The notes under the pieces: model-generated
What the model saw: only the letters and a program-made list of their open reading frames with translations
Databases searched by the model: none
What the model was told of the DNA's origin: nothing
Translations under genes and position numbers: made by a program
Source of the DNA: Byssochlamys sp. IMV 00236
Taxonomy: Eukaryota; Ascomycota; Eurotiomycetes; Eurotiales; Thermoascaceae
Length of the DNA: 64,000 bases
Direction: 5' to 3'
Assembly: GCA_001931875.2 (NCBI GenBank)
Contig: MSJH02000823.1
Coordinates: 472,174-536,173 of the forward strand
Part shown: positions 24,060 to 34,586 of the stretch, piece by piece
How positions within the stretch are numbered: the first letter of the stretch is position 1
Layout: each line of letters begins with the position of its first letter

Positions 24060-25034
24060 GTCTTTTGGTAAAAATGAGGATTGTCAACTTTGATGAAAGA
24101 AAAATACTCTCTATTATTTGGAACAGGTGGGATTGTATGCTTGCGTCTCGAGTCCGATTTTTTATTTTCCCGGATCTTCAAAATGCCCCGACTTCTTCCG
24201 AGCCTTGATGACTACTTATCTGGGGATTTCTATGCATTGACTCGGATGCCATTCTAATCGACGATATTTGCATATTAACGTACTGGCTGTCTGCTAGAAA
24301 GATTAAAACATGAACAATATAAAGTTATTTTCTAACACACCAATTTAGAATAGGAGATATATGAAGTTCAATATCGGAACAATTAGTACCTCAATTCGGC
24401 CACTGTCTCCACTATCTCTAAACACGCTTCTATCCACTCAATTGGGTTGGTAGGAGAAGATAGAAAGGCCTGAGTGGTGCAAAAATTCAAGGACTAATTG
24501 ATAGTCTTTCCTGTACGCAATATTGCTGAACGACGAATCAGCATGAAGTCATAATTCTGATCCTTGAAAGGCCCTTCGTGAAGCTAGGTAATGAACTAAG
24601 AGTATAACACTATATTGTCTCAAGATTTATCACAGAAATTGATCTCTTCCTTGCATTCAGCCAATTCTGCCGCCTCCGTGACTCCTGCCTATCGGAGTTC
24701 TTGACCCGACAAGCCTATTCCGACATACACCAGAGTCGTTCCTGTTAAATTTACTGCAACATGGGCAGAATGACCACAGCATCTGGTAGTATCCGCCATG
24801 AGTTGCCAGGGGATGTTCGTGAATATCACTGGGAATGAATAAAGCAATTCCTTTATGCTATTGATAGTGAATACAGACTCTTTCGAAGCGGTAGAGAGAA
24901 ACAGAAAGATCGATTATTTATCTTCTCGGATGTGACAGAAGCTACGTACTTGGAAGAAATACAATCTTCTCAAGACAAGTTTATCACGACTTCTATCGAC
25001 TCTTACTCGTCTCTAGAGAATCCTCCTTTTAACC
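24060..25034. other. Intergenic / decayed region
   Basis: Promoter side of the small oxidoreductase-like gene, followed by sequence that may be the decayed 5' part of the pseudogene that follows. No intact gene recognised. Confidence 0.4.
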
Positions 25035-25920
25035 ATGACGACTATGACCCACGAACAAGCAGCGCAGTCCATCTCGTGGGGTCTTGCCATCAAGTTAAAC
25101 GGGATGGGACTTGAAAATGAAATGTTCACGACCAGAGCCGCGGAATACAAAGGAAAAGACAGGGTACAGGGGGGAGAGCTGCCTGGCTGGGACGACGACT
25201 ACAAGAGATCGGCTTGGTTCGGACAAGCATACCATAGGTTGACCCAAGGGTCATCCCTCCCTGGTGACGACGGATACTCCTGGTTTGCAGGATTCCTATG
25301 GAAAGAACACAGACTCTATGGAAAGCTGATGTGCATACCTGAGACCAAAGTTGCTAGTATACTACGGGATGCTCACGACCTTGCCGGTCATTGGAAGAAG
25401 CGAGCTACTCTCGCCAGGATTTCGCGTTGGGTTTACTGGCCCAACCAGGCGACTGACGTGGAGGATTACATTAGAGGAAGATTGGAAAAAATGGCCTTCA
25501 GTGGTCGTAGAGGCAGGATATTCAGAACCCTGAGCCAAGCTTGAGAGGGATGCAGCCTGGTGGATCACCGAGTCTGGTGGCGATGTGAAAGCCGTCCTGA
25601 CCATAAAGCTTAACCAGAAGTCCAGAGAGATCACTATACATAAATGGATTCCAGTTCTGAGGGTCACTAGGATTCTGTCCAGCCATCAGCAACAAGTCCT
25701 GTCTCTCAGCACAACAAGTTATCATCTCAAGACGGCCCGATGAACCACATGCTCGTGTCACCAATGTTCCTTTGAAGATCACATTTGAGGAACTCTTTTA
25801 AGGCAATCCCAACAACCGCACGAAATGGACATCGTCTACGGGGTGCAGGATCTAAGGAAAATAGCAGAGAAGGTCTGGCTACTCCAAGAGTTCAGCTATG
25901 GAAATTGACTCGACACCGAT
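25035..25920 (+). pseudogene. Chimeric relic: fungal PD-(D/E)XK-like gene carrying a gypsy integrase zinc-finger fragment
   Basis: The start (M-T-H-E-Q-A-A-Q-S in the frame beginning 25035) and the later part (W-P-S-V-V-V-E-A-G-Y-S-E-P then A-K-L-E-R-D-A-A-W-W-I, G-D-V-K-A-V-L-T-I, 25480-25620, another frame) resemble a multicopy fungal family whose V-V-E-A-G-Y-S core looks like a PD-(D/E)XK nuclease-type fold; D-I-V-Y-G-V-Q-D-L-R near 25830 looks like its C-terminal part. An in-frame TGA at 25531 and later stops break it. Between these parts, about 25270-25470 encodes L-Y-G-K-L-M-C-I-P and A-H-D-L-A-G-H-W...A-R-I-S-R-W-V-Y-W-P, the H2C2 zinc-binding segment of Ty3/gypsy integrases, lacking its C-x-x-C. 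Family naming of the flanking parts is from memory and should be checked. Confidence 0.6.
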
Positions 25921-27009
25921 TTGTGATACCCCCGATCGAGCATCCCCAGATTCTGAGGACATTGACTAAGAAGAACGCACCGATTCCTTACGAGGGTGTG
26001 TATCTGTGAATGGAGAGAGGTGATAGATCGGCGACTCTGTTGTTAAGGAGAACTTACGAGTGGTATATTGCCTGTATCGCATAAACTGAAAGCAGTCAAA
26101 GACAATATGTTGATAAATTCAAGTCTGAATATGACCAGATATGCTTTTATTAGAGATCCAGGCAGACCAACAAGGATTTCTCCTGTTTGGTCGACTGGCA
26201 GAAAGCCATCAGCTTTTCTTTTCAAGTGCAACGTAGGATCCTCTCAAAGTAGGATAATTGATGTCAGATCTGTTAAGGGTTGGCAGTTTGAGATGATTCC
26301 AAGACGTTTTAGCTTCTGGTTGTCCAGATGCAGAGTCCTTAACCCAAAGTTCAGATGGTATAGTCAGTTAAATATGCATCCGTAGATAGTACCGGGCAAT
26401 AAGTGGCGCAGTTGGAAACATGAAAGGGAAAGCGAAAGTGACTCGAACGTAGCATGGATTTTCTATCTGGTCAGGATATTAGATATTACTCCTTTCCAAA
26501 GCATTTTCCAGTCTGCGGACTACTGTACGTCTTATTCAGCAGAGGATTCCGGTGTCTATCCTTATCAACGCCATACTCAAATCCCTCGTTTATGTCTTTG
26601 GAGAGAGACCAGTCAATTCATACCGGACTGCAAAGAATGTATATCACTCTGTTAGCATGCCGATCGCATGTGGCTCTTGCTTTACATAAGCACCGATTGC
26701 ATCGCGTTGTGGTGACAGCATAGATGGTCAATCCTAGCCGTATCGATCAGCGATGAGATGATCGAAGCACTGCGATCGTTACATGTACTTATCCTGAGGC
26801 CTAGATATCAACTTGTGCCAACAGTGGGCCCGTGGAGCGTTCCGCAAAGTACATAATTGTACTAAAAGCTGCGCAACACAGACGTGGTTAGCCTGGTGTT
26901 GCACGTTTGGACCCCTACGCTTAAAATAATTAGCTGATTTAAACCAGTGGGTCGTAATCTGTCCTGACTCCTGACTGTTTCGCTGGCAGCGGCTGGCTCG
27001 ACAACAATA
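25921..27009. other. Unassigned region between the relic and the first pogo-type MITE
   Basis: About 1.1 kb with only short frames on both strands (for example 26068-26385, 26454-26723), none recognised. It could be more decayed repeat. Confidence 0.35.
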
Positions 27010-27357
27010 CAGTAAAACCTCCATATAACGAACCCGGGTATAACGAATACCTCCACATAACGAATCTGACACCGTGTCAAAATTGAAATCCCATACAAAA
27101 TTCGTTATCCCTCCCTACTACGAAATTCGTTAATTTTTTTCGGGCCTTTCCCATACAATTCGTTATACAAAGGTACAGATTTACCTTATTTGTCAGTGAT
27201 TACCTCAGCTAAAATTCCCTGTTAGGGCAATTTCTTCGAAAATTTCACTACCCATACCTATATTACTAATACGGACCCACATTTTCATACAACGAATCCT
27301 CTATATAACGAACTTGACTAGGCGGATAAATTGATTCGTTATATCCAGGTTTTACAA
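27010..27357. mobile_element. 348-bp MITE, Tc1/pogo type, with TATAACGAA subterminal repeats
   Basis: Terminal inverted repeats CAGTAAAACCTCCATATAACG (left) and the inverse of TTGTAAAACCTGGATATAACG (right) match at 19 of 23 positions, flanked by TA on both sides (27008-27009, 27358-27359). The motif TATAACGAA or a one-base variant occurs several times inside both ends in alternating orientation. The ACACCGTGTC segment near 27070 and the following AAATTGAAATCCCATACAAA also occur, slightly changed, at the right end of the 1.9-kb element nearby. Non-coding. Confidence 0.85.
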
Positions 27358-27477
27358 TATATGAGGGAAGGATATGGATTATGGAAAGACCAAGTGGGAC
27401 AACCCCAGAATCTACCTAATGGTTATGCAGCATTCCCTATGGGTGTTTTATTAGACCAAGGTCAAACAGCATTATTA

Positions 27478-29358
27478 CTGTAAATCCTCGCTATAACGAA
27501 TTGAATTAGATAACGATTTGGATTCGTTATAGCGAGTAATTCGCTATAGCTAGTTGCTGACTAAAAACTGTCTAATGTTATCCTGTTGCCGATATTCCCC
27601 ATAGTGTTTTCGCTGTAAAATCGTCTTTTCATAACGATTTAAAGACTGAATCAACGTGCTATTCCCGTTATCTTGCTATTTTTTATATAATCTTAATTTG
27701 AACAGCAGATCTTGAGCCTTTGAATGGCTAATCTGTGGATAGACCTCTACTTCCTCGTTTGTCTCAGCTTCAACCTCTGGTTGCGAAATATATTGAGCAA
27801 GAATATGCTTATCTAGCTCCTCCAGATCTTCGGGTTCGTCTTCCACCTTTTTATTGATTGGATTGAGGAACTCATTAATATCTATAAGCTCACGGATTAA
27901 AGGATTGGCGATTTGAAGTTATGCTATTCCGATTAATAGATCGGAGATAGGATTAGAATCTGGATTAACTTGTTGATTAGAAAGCTCTCTTAGAGCTTTA
28001 AGCGCCAGACCTTTTTTAAAGCAATTTGTAATAGTCAAAGCTTTAAGATCTTCCTCCCAGGCACATATGCCCTATTATAATGCTTTTAAAATATTCATTG
28101 TAGCCAGAGGGTTACGCCCTAGATCATATTCCCGTAAAAGATATAACACCCAACTTCGTTTTTAATGTGCTTTCTATGTCCGGATAATGCCTTAATCAAG
28201 AGGTTGGTATTTGCTTGTCGAATTTAGTAGAAGCTATACTATTAAAGTATTCTGCAAAGGAACATTTTATTAGATACTAGCAACTGCAGCTTTATGAGCA
28301 GAAAAATTATCTATAAGAAGGATAACTCGTCTCCCATTCATCTGCTTATTAAATTAATATATCCATTTCTCTATAATAGTAGCAGTCATCTATGCCTTTC
28401 TATTATAACGCTAAATAACCAGAAGGTTGTTGATATTGATACTAGCTGCTTAAAAAGCGCGTGGTCTTTTAGCTATACTAATAAATAATAGCGCGAGATG
28501 TTCTAATCTATCAGCATTGCAGCAGAATAGTATAGAGATTTATGCCTTTTCTTTCTTTCGGCCAGGGAGTTGTTGGGTAGTAAGGCTTCGATCTGAAATC
28601 CTTTTCCAATATAAAGCTGTCTCGTCGCAGTTGAAAATATTAGAGGGTTTATAATTTTTGAGCAACTATTAGATCTCTTGCATTTGAATAGCAGCATCCT
28701 CGCTCACGCTGCCTGCTTCTCTATAAAGGATATTACTTTTAACTGATTGTCGCGATTGAAAACTAGTCAGCTAGCTGTTGCTAAAGATAGGCATTTCAAG
28801 ATCTTAATAGGTAGGTAGTCTCCTCCAAAACTGATAAGCCTTCTTGCGAAGAACTTCCCCAGTAATAGGGATTTATTTTTCAGCCTCTTTTATCTAACTG
28901 TATAGAGCCGTTTTAAGCTCAGGCTATTTAGTATTGTGTCGCTTTTTCAAAACTCAAGGGAGGCCCGCAGTAGGAAGGGAATCAAGGTCTTAATATCGCG
29001 AGGAGAGGATTTTGGAGACAGATAACAATGCAATATGCTGTCTATATATTTATATGAACCAGTCGCGTAGTTGTATATTGGTAGACTAAGGATTTAAAGC
29101 CTTTTAGCTGCGTAGCAAAGCCTTTTGAGCAGTAGAAATAGCGTTGCGGCGCTTCATTTTCAGAGGTTTTAACATGTGATGGGTAACTGGCTATAGTAAA
29201 TCCCTATATAAAAAATCGGCTCAGCAAGGGGTTTGGAACGAATGTCATTATAGGGGAATTTAACGAATATTTGTATGGGGGTTTGAATTAGACACGGTGT
29301 TCAGTTCGTTATAGCGAAAAATTCGTTATAAGAGGGTCGTTATAGCGAGGATTTACAG
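27478..29358 (-). mobile_element. Fot/pogo-type DNA transposon, 1881 bp, decayed
   Basis: Perfect 22-bp terminal inverted repeats (CTGTAAATCCTCGCTATAAC...) at 27478-27499 and 29337-29358, flanked by TA duplications at 27476-27477 and 29359-29360. The length is that of a complete Fot1-like element. The transposase is on the minus strand. Additional inverted CGTTATAGCGA copies lie just inside the left end (about 27524-27550). Confidence 0.9.
27650..29157 (-). pseudogene. Decayed pogo/Fot-type transposase
   Basis: The minus-strand ATG at 29157 starts a basic N-terminus (M-K-R-R-N-A-I-S) followed by a CENP-B-like helix-turn-helix region with W-F-I-x-I-Y and S-K-I-L-S-S-R-Y. The catalytic core begins near 28630, where F-N-C-D-E-T-A-L-Y-W holds the first aspartate of the DDE triad. 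Many in-frame TAA/TAG codons interrupt it, consistent with C-to-T changes in CAA/CAG/CGA codons. The right end of the frame near 27650 is approximate. Confidence 0.75.
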
Positions 29359-29360
29359 TA

Positions 29361-30243
29361 TAGGGATCCAGATGTCAGTGGCGGCAATGTTCAAAGTCTG
29401 TACCTGTGCTCTACTGTTAGCACCATGCTGTCATTAGACATGTGTTTCAAAAGCTTGTTTCTCACTTTCTTTTTGGCGTCTGTTGTACTGTATATAGAAT
29501 AGCAGTAGCATCCATCCTATCTTCATTTCCGACTATGACACAGACTGTAAGAATGAGATCAAATGAAGATCGCAGGGTGGCTGCGCGTGCTGAGCACGGT
29601 AGTGGGCCAGGGAACGCAATCATCTCGCCTGAGATCAGCGGACCCGCCGCGGGAAGTTCTCGTCCTGCTGTGCTCGATACTCTACCTCTCCTCGTTCGCA
29701 ACATGTTTTCATCTTCATCCCTTCTGGCAGACAACAGCTTGTTGATCGCCTCCTATCTGATTGCAGAGCTGGACTCATACATACCCATCTTGGTCCCCTA
29801 ACCGTGAGCCCTCGAGCTTGCCAAATCTGGTGCTTGCCTCCCCACGCAGGATTACGTTGCGATCAATCGCACACAGCGCATTCGACAGGGTCCACCGGAC
29901 AAGTCGAATAAGAGTTAAACGAACATCCTGTCTGCTGAACGAGACTGCGAACTTCATCTCTAGCGATTGATATTCATTGGAATAGCCTGTCGCGACTTGT
30001 GGCTCGTCACGGACATTTTACACTGCACACACCCTTGTTCTGCGGGTTCGTTGACCGATGGGAACCAGCCTCGAGAAGTCACATCGATTGGAATATCTCT
30101 GAAGTCGATATCGACATGCAGCTGTTGTCTGATTCACTTCCATAAATTGTGTGTCCTATGTATGTTAAACCGCCGCTGCGAATGTTCCGCGTGCTGACTT
30201 GCGTCTCGAGTGCAGCTGAACCGGAGCTCGTTTCCTCTTCACC
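29361..30243. other. Upstream region of the acyltransferase gene
   Basis: Region between the transposon and the acyltransferase-3 gene. Frames on both strands at 29442-29801 overlap each other and show no domain. It probably contains the promoter and leader of the next gene. Confidence 0.4.
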
Positions 30244-31830
30244 ATGTCGCGTCAGAACAGGCTCCTTCGGGTATCTATCGATGGTACATCTTCATCAGAA
30301 GTGGAACCAGGTCCAGCTACTCAGCGCAGTATAACACCTTCCATCTTGTCGGAAACTTCCTACCAGCGACCCAGCTCATCATCGTCGGAGGAGTCGTCAT
30401 CTTCCATCTTCTACGAGGACGGATCAATACGTGTTGAACGATTATTATACAAATTCGCTCTAACGCTCGTCCCGAGCTTCCTACAGCGCTATGCCGGAGC
30501 TCTCCCACAGGAACCTAAAAAGCTCCATGCGATTGCTGCTTTGGATGGGCTGAGAGGTTGGGCGTGTCTGCTCGTCTTCAACTTCCATTTTCTCTTCACT
30601 TATACCTGGAAGGTAGCAGAAGGATGGGGTTTCGCACATGATAATTGGGGTATCCATCAATTGCCCATAATCCACATGTTGATATCGGGTCATGTTATGG
30701 TCGCCATCTTTTTCGTCATCTCCGGCTACGTGATCACCCAAAAGCCCTTACGAACAATCCGCAGCAAAAGTTGGGAGCGCTCATTAGTGGTGCTCTCTTC
30801 GTCAACCTTCCGTCGTGCGCTCCGTCTCTATATCCCCTCGCTCACTGGTATATTCCTCGTTTTTGTTGCCGTGCGTTTGGGATGCTACAATTATTCGCAC
30901 CATGTCCTCAAGTCGGGTACGACCATATTGGGAACAAACGAACAACACCCGCCCGTCATGAGAACCTTCAGGGCGCAGTTTTGGGATTGGTACTACACCG
31001 TGATTCGTCTGATGGATCCTTTCAATTGGGGTCTGTATTATAACAATTACAACCCGCATCTCTGGACGATTCCGGTCGAGTTCCGGAGCTCCTTGGTTCT
31101 CTTTACAACTATGCTTGCTACCTCGCGATTGAGGACGAGAGTGCGCATTTTCTTGGTTGTCTTCCTCATTTGGTTCTGCACGCGAGTGGATCGCTGGGAC
31201 GTAGTCCTCTTCCTGTGCGGTATGCTCATGTCCGAAATTGATATCATTACCGGCCTCTGGGACGGTCCATCGCTCGATGAAAAACCAAGGAGCCGGGGCG
31301 TACTGAGCGATTTTATGCGTCAGTATGGACGATCATTCTGGATTGCGATGTTCGTTCTAGGTCTCTACATCGGCTCTTCTCCCAATCAGGGAGTCAAGTG
31401 GACGCCCGGATATGGGTGGTTGGCAAGGCTGACTCCACGAACCTACAACGAGCCCCATCGGTTTCCTCAGACAATCGGTGCTGTCATTATCGTCTGCAGC
31501 ATCAACCACTCTAAGGACGTCCAGAAATTGTTCACAAATTCGCTTTCGCAGTATCTGGGCAAGATCTCATTTGCCTTCTACATCGTCCACGGCCCAATCC
31601 TACATTCTCTAGGCTACTCAATCATGCCAAGCATATGGCGCTTCACGGGCAAAGAAACCAATCTCCAATACTGCACAGGATTCCTCATTGGCTGGTTGAC
31701 TTGTTTTCCTATTGCCTTGTGGGCAGGTGACCTCTTCTGGCGACTAGTCGATATTCCGAGTGTCAACTTCGCCCATTGGATCGAAAAGAGGCTAGTGGAT
31801 GAATCAAGAGCTCAGAGTGTACGCTCATGA
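30244..31830 (+). CDS. Acyltransferase-3 family integral membrane protein
   Basis: Intronless, 528 aa. A Ser-rich hydrophilic N-tail (about 1-70) precedes the acyltransferase-3 core: A-L-D-G-L-R-G-W-A-C-L-L-V-F-N-F-H at about 98-114, with the motif and histidine expected in this family, then V-M-V-A-I-F-F-V-I-S-G-Y-V-I-T at about 151-165 and an R-R-A-L-R-L-Y-I-P segment near 190. About ten hydrophobic helices follow, up to the end. The family transfers acyl groups to sugars, lipids or secondary metabolites across membranes. Many fungal paralogues exist, some beside biosynthetic clusters; no cluster is visible here. Substrate unknown. It stands at the right edge of the transposon island and just before an assembly gap. 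Confidence 0.88.
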   Translation: MSRQNRLLRVSIDGTSSSEVEPGPATQRSITPSILSETSYQRPSSSSSEESSSSIFYEDGSIRVERLLYKFALTLVPSFLQRYAGALPQEPKKLHAIAALDGLRGWACLLVFNFHFLFTYTWKVAEGWGFAHDNWGIHQLPIIHMLISGHVMVAIFFVISGYVITQKPLRTIRSKSWERSLVVLSSSTFRRALRLYIPSLTGIFLVFVAVRLGCYNYSHHVLKSGTTILGTNEQHPPVMRTFRAQFWDWYYTVIRLMDPFNWGLYYNNYNPHLWTIPVEFRSSLVLFTTMLATSRLRTRVRIFLVVFLIWFCTRVDRWDVVLFLCGMLMSEIDIITGLWDGPSLDEKPRSRGVLSDFMRQYGRSFWIAMFVLGLYIGSSPNQGVKWTPGYGWLARLTPRTYNEPHRFPQTIGAVIIVCSINHSKDVQKLFTNSLSQYLGKISFAFYIVHGPILHSLGYSIMPSIWRFTGKETNLQYCTGFLIGWLTCFPIALWAGDLFWRLVDIPSVNFAHWIEKRLVDESRAQSVRS

Positions 31831-31916
31831 CAAATTGGGCATTTGCATGCGTTACGTTTTCCCTTTGTTCTAGGTACAGATTCCACGTGGTTTTGAGAAC
31901 ACAGTTTCTTTTCTTT

Positions 31917-31936
31917 NNNNNNNNNNNNNNNNNNNN
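31917..31936. other. Assembly gap (20 N)
   Basis: Twenty undetermined bases, a conventional scaffold gap of unknown true size, 86 bp after the stop of the acyltransferase gene. Continuity between both sides depends on scaffolding only. Confidence 0.99.
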
Positions 31937-33127
31937 TGGAAGAAAATTGTCCATCCATTCGTCGACTTTTCATATATCCTCCGTCTCTTTCATTCTTGTC
32001 TTGGCATCATTCTGAAGCGGCACCAGCCAGCCTGTGCTGCGTATCTATTACATTTCCATGATGGCGATTGGAGCATGCTTCTCTCCCCTTGGTTGCTTTG
32101 GTGCATTGGGTGTGCGGGGGCGTTTTGGCTTTTCTCTGTGCCGGAGCCTTATACCACTACCAGTTTGTTCTTTTCCATTCTCACTAGAAAAGGCCACAAT
32201 GCTTGCTTCTCTGGGCCCCAAAAATCACTTTGGTTCCACCATTATATATCACATTTGTACACCTCTTCCTTGGCCAAGCTTGGCCACCTACACGGTTTAT
32301 ACTTTCGTCGTGGCTTTCCCTTTGTTAGGCCGTCATGCCGGATGCGAGTATGCTTTGCGTCCAGAAATATAACCGAAAGAGCCAGGCCAGTTTTTGAACG
32401 CAAACCCATCAGCCCACACTTCCAGCATGTAGTTGGCTATCATATATAGACTTATCCGTAGAGGTGCTTAGGCATTGCGATTTTATGTCCTTGAATGGTG
32501 TCACGAGAGTGGCTAAAGCCCTAGGCCATCGATCGTACCATTAAGAATTAGCTAGCTACTATTGTGTTATCGTAGACAAGAAGCTTGAGGCCCCAGCAGT
32601 CAAGCGCAGCGCTGGCAGATAATGTGCTCTAGAATAGGTATCGCCGGTCTGACTTCGGTCCGAATTCTCGATGATTGCAAGTCAGATCAGTTAGTAGTTA
32701 GGACTGACTGGCATGCGGCGGAATCTATGGCGTGACATAGAAATTGTATTCGTTTTCAGTCTCCCGCATCTAAATAATAGTAACTTGATCGAGAGGCAAG
32801 TCTGCGCCAAGACCGCCTTCTTTAAGTAGCGAGATCATTCCATCTAGTCAGCCTAAGACTGCTTGACCTCGATTCTAACGCCAGGCCTGGAACAGTAACT
32901 ACTTCTCTAGACTTGTTAGCGACAGGACCGTAACTGTTGGTGCCTCGGGGAAGTAGCGGATAATGTGACAAATGGATCCGAATACAATGCATGACAATAT
33001 GCTTTGTTCCGTTCTGATATATGGTATCACAAGAGGACAACATTCCAGGTCAACCAATATTCAATATAATGAGACATCAATTGTCAAAATGGAACGAGAA
33101 TCCATCCTGAGATCACTGGAATGTCGA
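31937..33127. other. Intergenic region right of the gap
   Basis: No gene, repeat or RNA gene recognised. Short frames at 32034-32372 and 32972-33268 lack family features; the latter overlaps the 3' end of the next gene antisense. Confidence 0.4.
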
Positions 33128-34417
33128 TTACAGATTTCCCTTTGCCATGTCCATCCGACGTCGTCTGATGTCTGTGCTGCTGACCTTGGACTCGAAGCTT
33201 TCAACAGTGGAGGTCCCCATTTCTGCCATTTCCCCTGTTTGCAAGACATCGACTTCAAATATCTCTAGAGCGGACCATCCTTTCTTGGCTCGTTCATCGT
33301 TGACGGCTTTGCCTCCAGAGCGTGTCTCTTTGGAGACTACTAGAGCTGTAATTTCCTTGTCTGTAATGGTCGGGCCAAATGGATCTGAGATCTGTACGAA
33401 TTTAAGAGACAGATCAGGGCTCACTTTGGTTAAGGTGTACCGCCCATTGGGTTCTGGATTCGACGCCTGTTCCACCTGGGGCGCAGACTTCTCTGGCGGG
33501 GAGAAATCGATGATCGCAGTTAGAAAGGCCGCGCAACTTCGTGATCGCTCATCCCAGCTTTCCAGAAACTCTGCGTATTTCTTGTTCACCAGCAACTCGT
33601 CGCCTGTGACTCCAATCGTCATCAGCCTTTCTGTGCGTTGACCCTCTGGGACGGGGTCGATCGCCAGAGCGGTCGCTGTGAGCAGGAGTTTATGACCGAT
33701 ATGGAGGTGATCAAAAGTGCCTCCAACAGCTACTGAGTAGTGAGGACCTGAGTGAGTGGTATCTGCAGCTATGGGGACCTCACTCCGCGTTAACGATGCC
33801 TCGCTGTCTGAAACCGGGGAAATGGGAGGCAATTGACTACGACCGTGGCCTGAAGTAGGCATATTGCCGTATAGGACTGTCAAATCTTGGCTTTGTTTGC
33901 TGTTAAGTGTGTAGATGGCATCCCACGCGCGACCGCATGTCACCAGAGTCTGCAGATCAATAATTGGTCCCAGGACTGAAGATGTCTGTGACTTTGGATC
34001 ATTATCGACAAAAAAGATTCGTACATCGATTCCACCAGGGCCATCGAGCTCGATCTTCTCTGCGGCACAGATGGCGCCAATGAGCGTGTACAGAGTCGCC
34101 AGAATATATTGGAGATTGGCGAAGAGTTTCGCTCTGGGTTGAAATGTCGGAGGGATTGCACCAGGGACTGTCACTCCCACATCTAGGATGGCAATGCGAT
34201 TGGCACCGTTGAGAGCTTTTGCCAACCTCAAGAGTACTTTGGAGAGCGTGGACCCATACGCCGCTTTCAAGTCCGAGAATGCTAACGACGGTGGAGGTGG
34301 CAGCAACAAAAGAGCATAGGGCGGGCTGATCCGGTCCTCCCCCGTCTGGTGTTGTTGCGAATCGCCCATGGTGCAAGTCTGGATGCTCACTTGGTCCTTA
34401 TGCGTGTGATAAGGCAA
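33128..34417 (-). CDS. cab4: Phosphopantetheine adenylyltransferase (Cab4-like)
   Basis: Catalyses the fourth step of coenzyme A synthesis: 4'-phosphopantetheine plus ATP to dephospho-CoA. Single exon, 429 aa from the first ATG; a second ATG at 34369 (M-G-D-S-Q-Q) gives 413 aa and may be the true start. The N-terminal half (about 20-230) is the eukaryote/fungal extension. The nucleotidyltransferase domain starts near 240 with V-G-G-T-F-D-H-L-H-I-G-H-K, which holds the T/HxGH nucleotide-binding motif. The domain ends near the C-terminus with V-S-S-T-D-I-R-R, the I-S-S-T-x-I-R-type second motif. It shares a 169-bp divergent promoter with the next gene. Confidence 0.92.
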   Translation of the reverse strand: MPYHTHKDQVSIQTCTMGDSQQHQTGEDRISPPYALLLLPPPPSLAFSDLKAAYGSTLSKVLLRLAKALNGANRIAILDVGVTVPGAIPPTFQPRAKLFANLQYILATLYTLIGAICAAEKIELDGPGGIDVRIFFVDNDPKSQTSSVLGPIIDLQTLVTCGRAWDAIYTLNSKQSQDLTVLYGNMPTSGHGRSQLPPISPVSDSEASLTRSEVPIAADTTHSGPHYSVAVGGTFDHLHIGHKLLLTATALAIDPVPEGQRTERLMTIGVTGDELLVNKKYAEFLESWDERSRSCAAFLTAIIDFSPPEKSAPQVEQASNPEPNGRYTLTKVSPDLSLKFVQISDPFGPTITDKEITALVVSKETRSGGKAVNDERAKKGWSALEIFEVDVLQTGEMAEMGTSTVESFESKVSSTDIRRRRMDMAKGNL

Positions 34418-34586
34418 GGTGAGGCATCAAGATGGCTCCAAGTAATAGTAATAACTAGATAGTAACTAGATCGATCCCAAACACTGCGGGGGAATCCCCG
34501 CGGCGAGGCTGAGTCAGCGATGCCCGACTCGATGTTGATCAAGGACAATCACCAGTCGACACAGACGTTGCTGAGAGCAGAATAAG
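34418..34586. promoter_or_regulatory. Divergent promoter between cab4 and the WD40 gene
   Basis: The two start codons face away from each other across only 169 bp, so both promoters must lie here or overlap the neighbouring leaders. No specific site identified. Confidence 0.5.

Noticed and set aside
26454..26723. 89-codon frame between the chimeric relic and the MITE
   Set aside because: Not recognised, atypical composition, in repeat-rich surroundings; not enough to call a gene.
29442..29801. 119-codon frame upstream of the acyltransferase gene
   Set aside because: Overlapped by a comparable frame on the other strand; no domain. Probably leader or promoter DNA.
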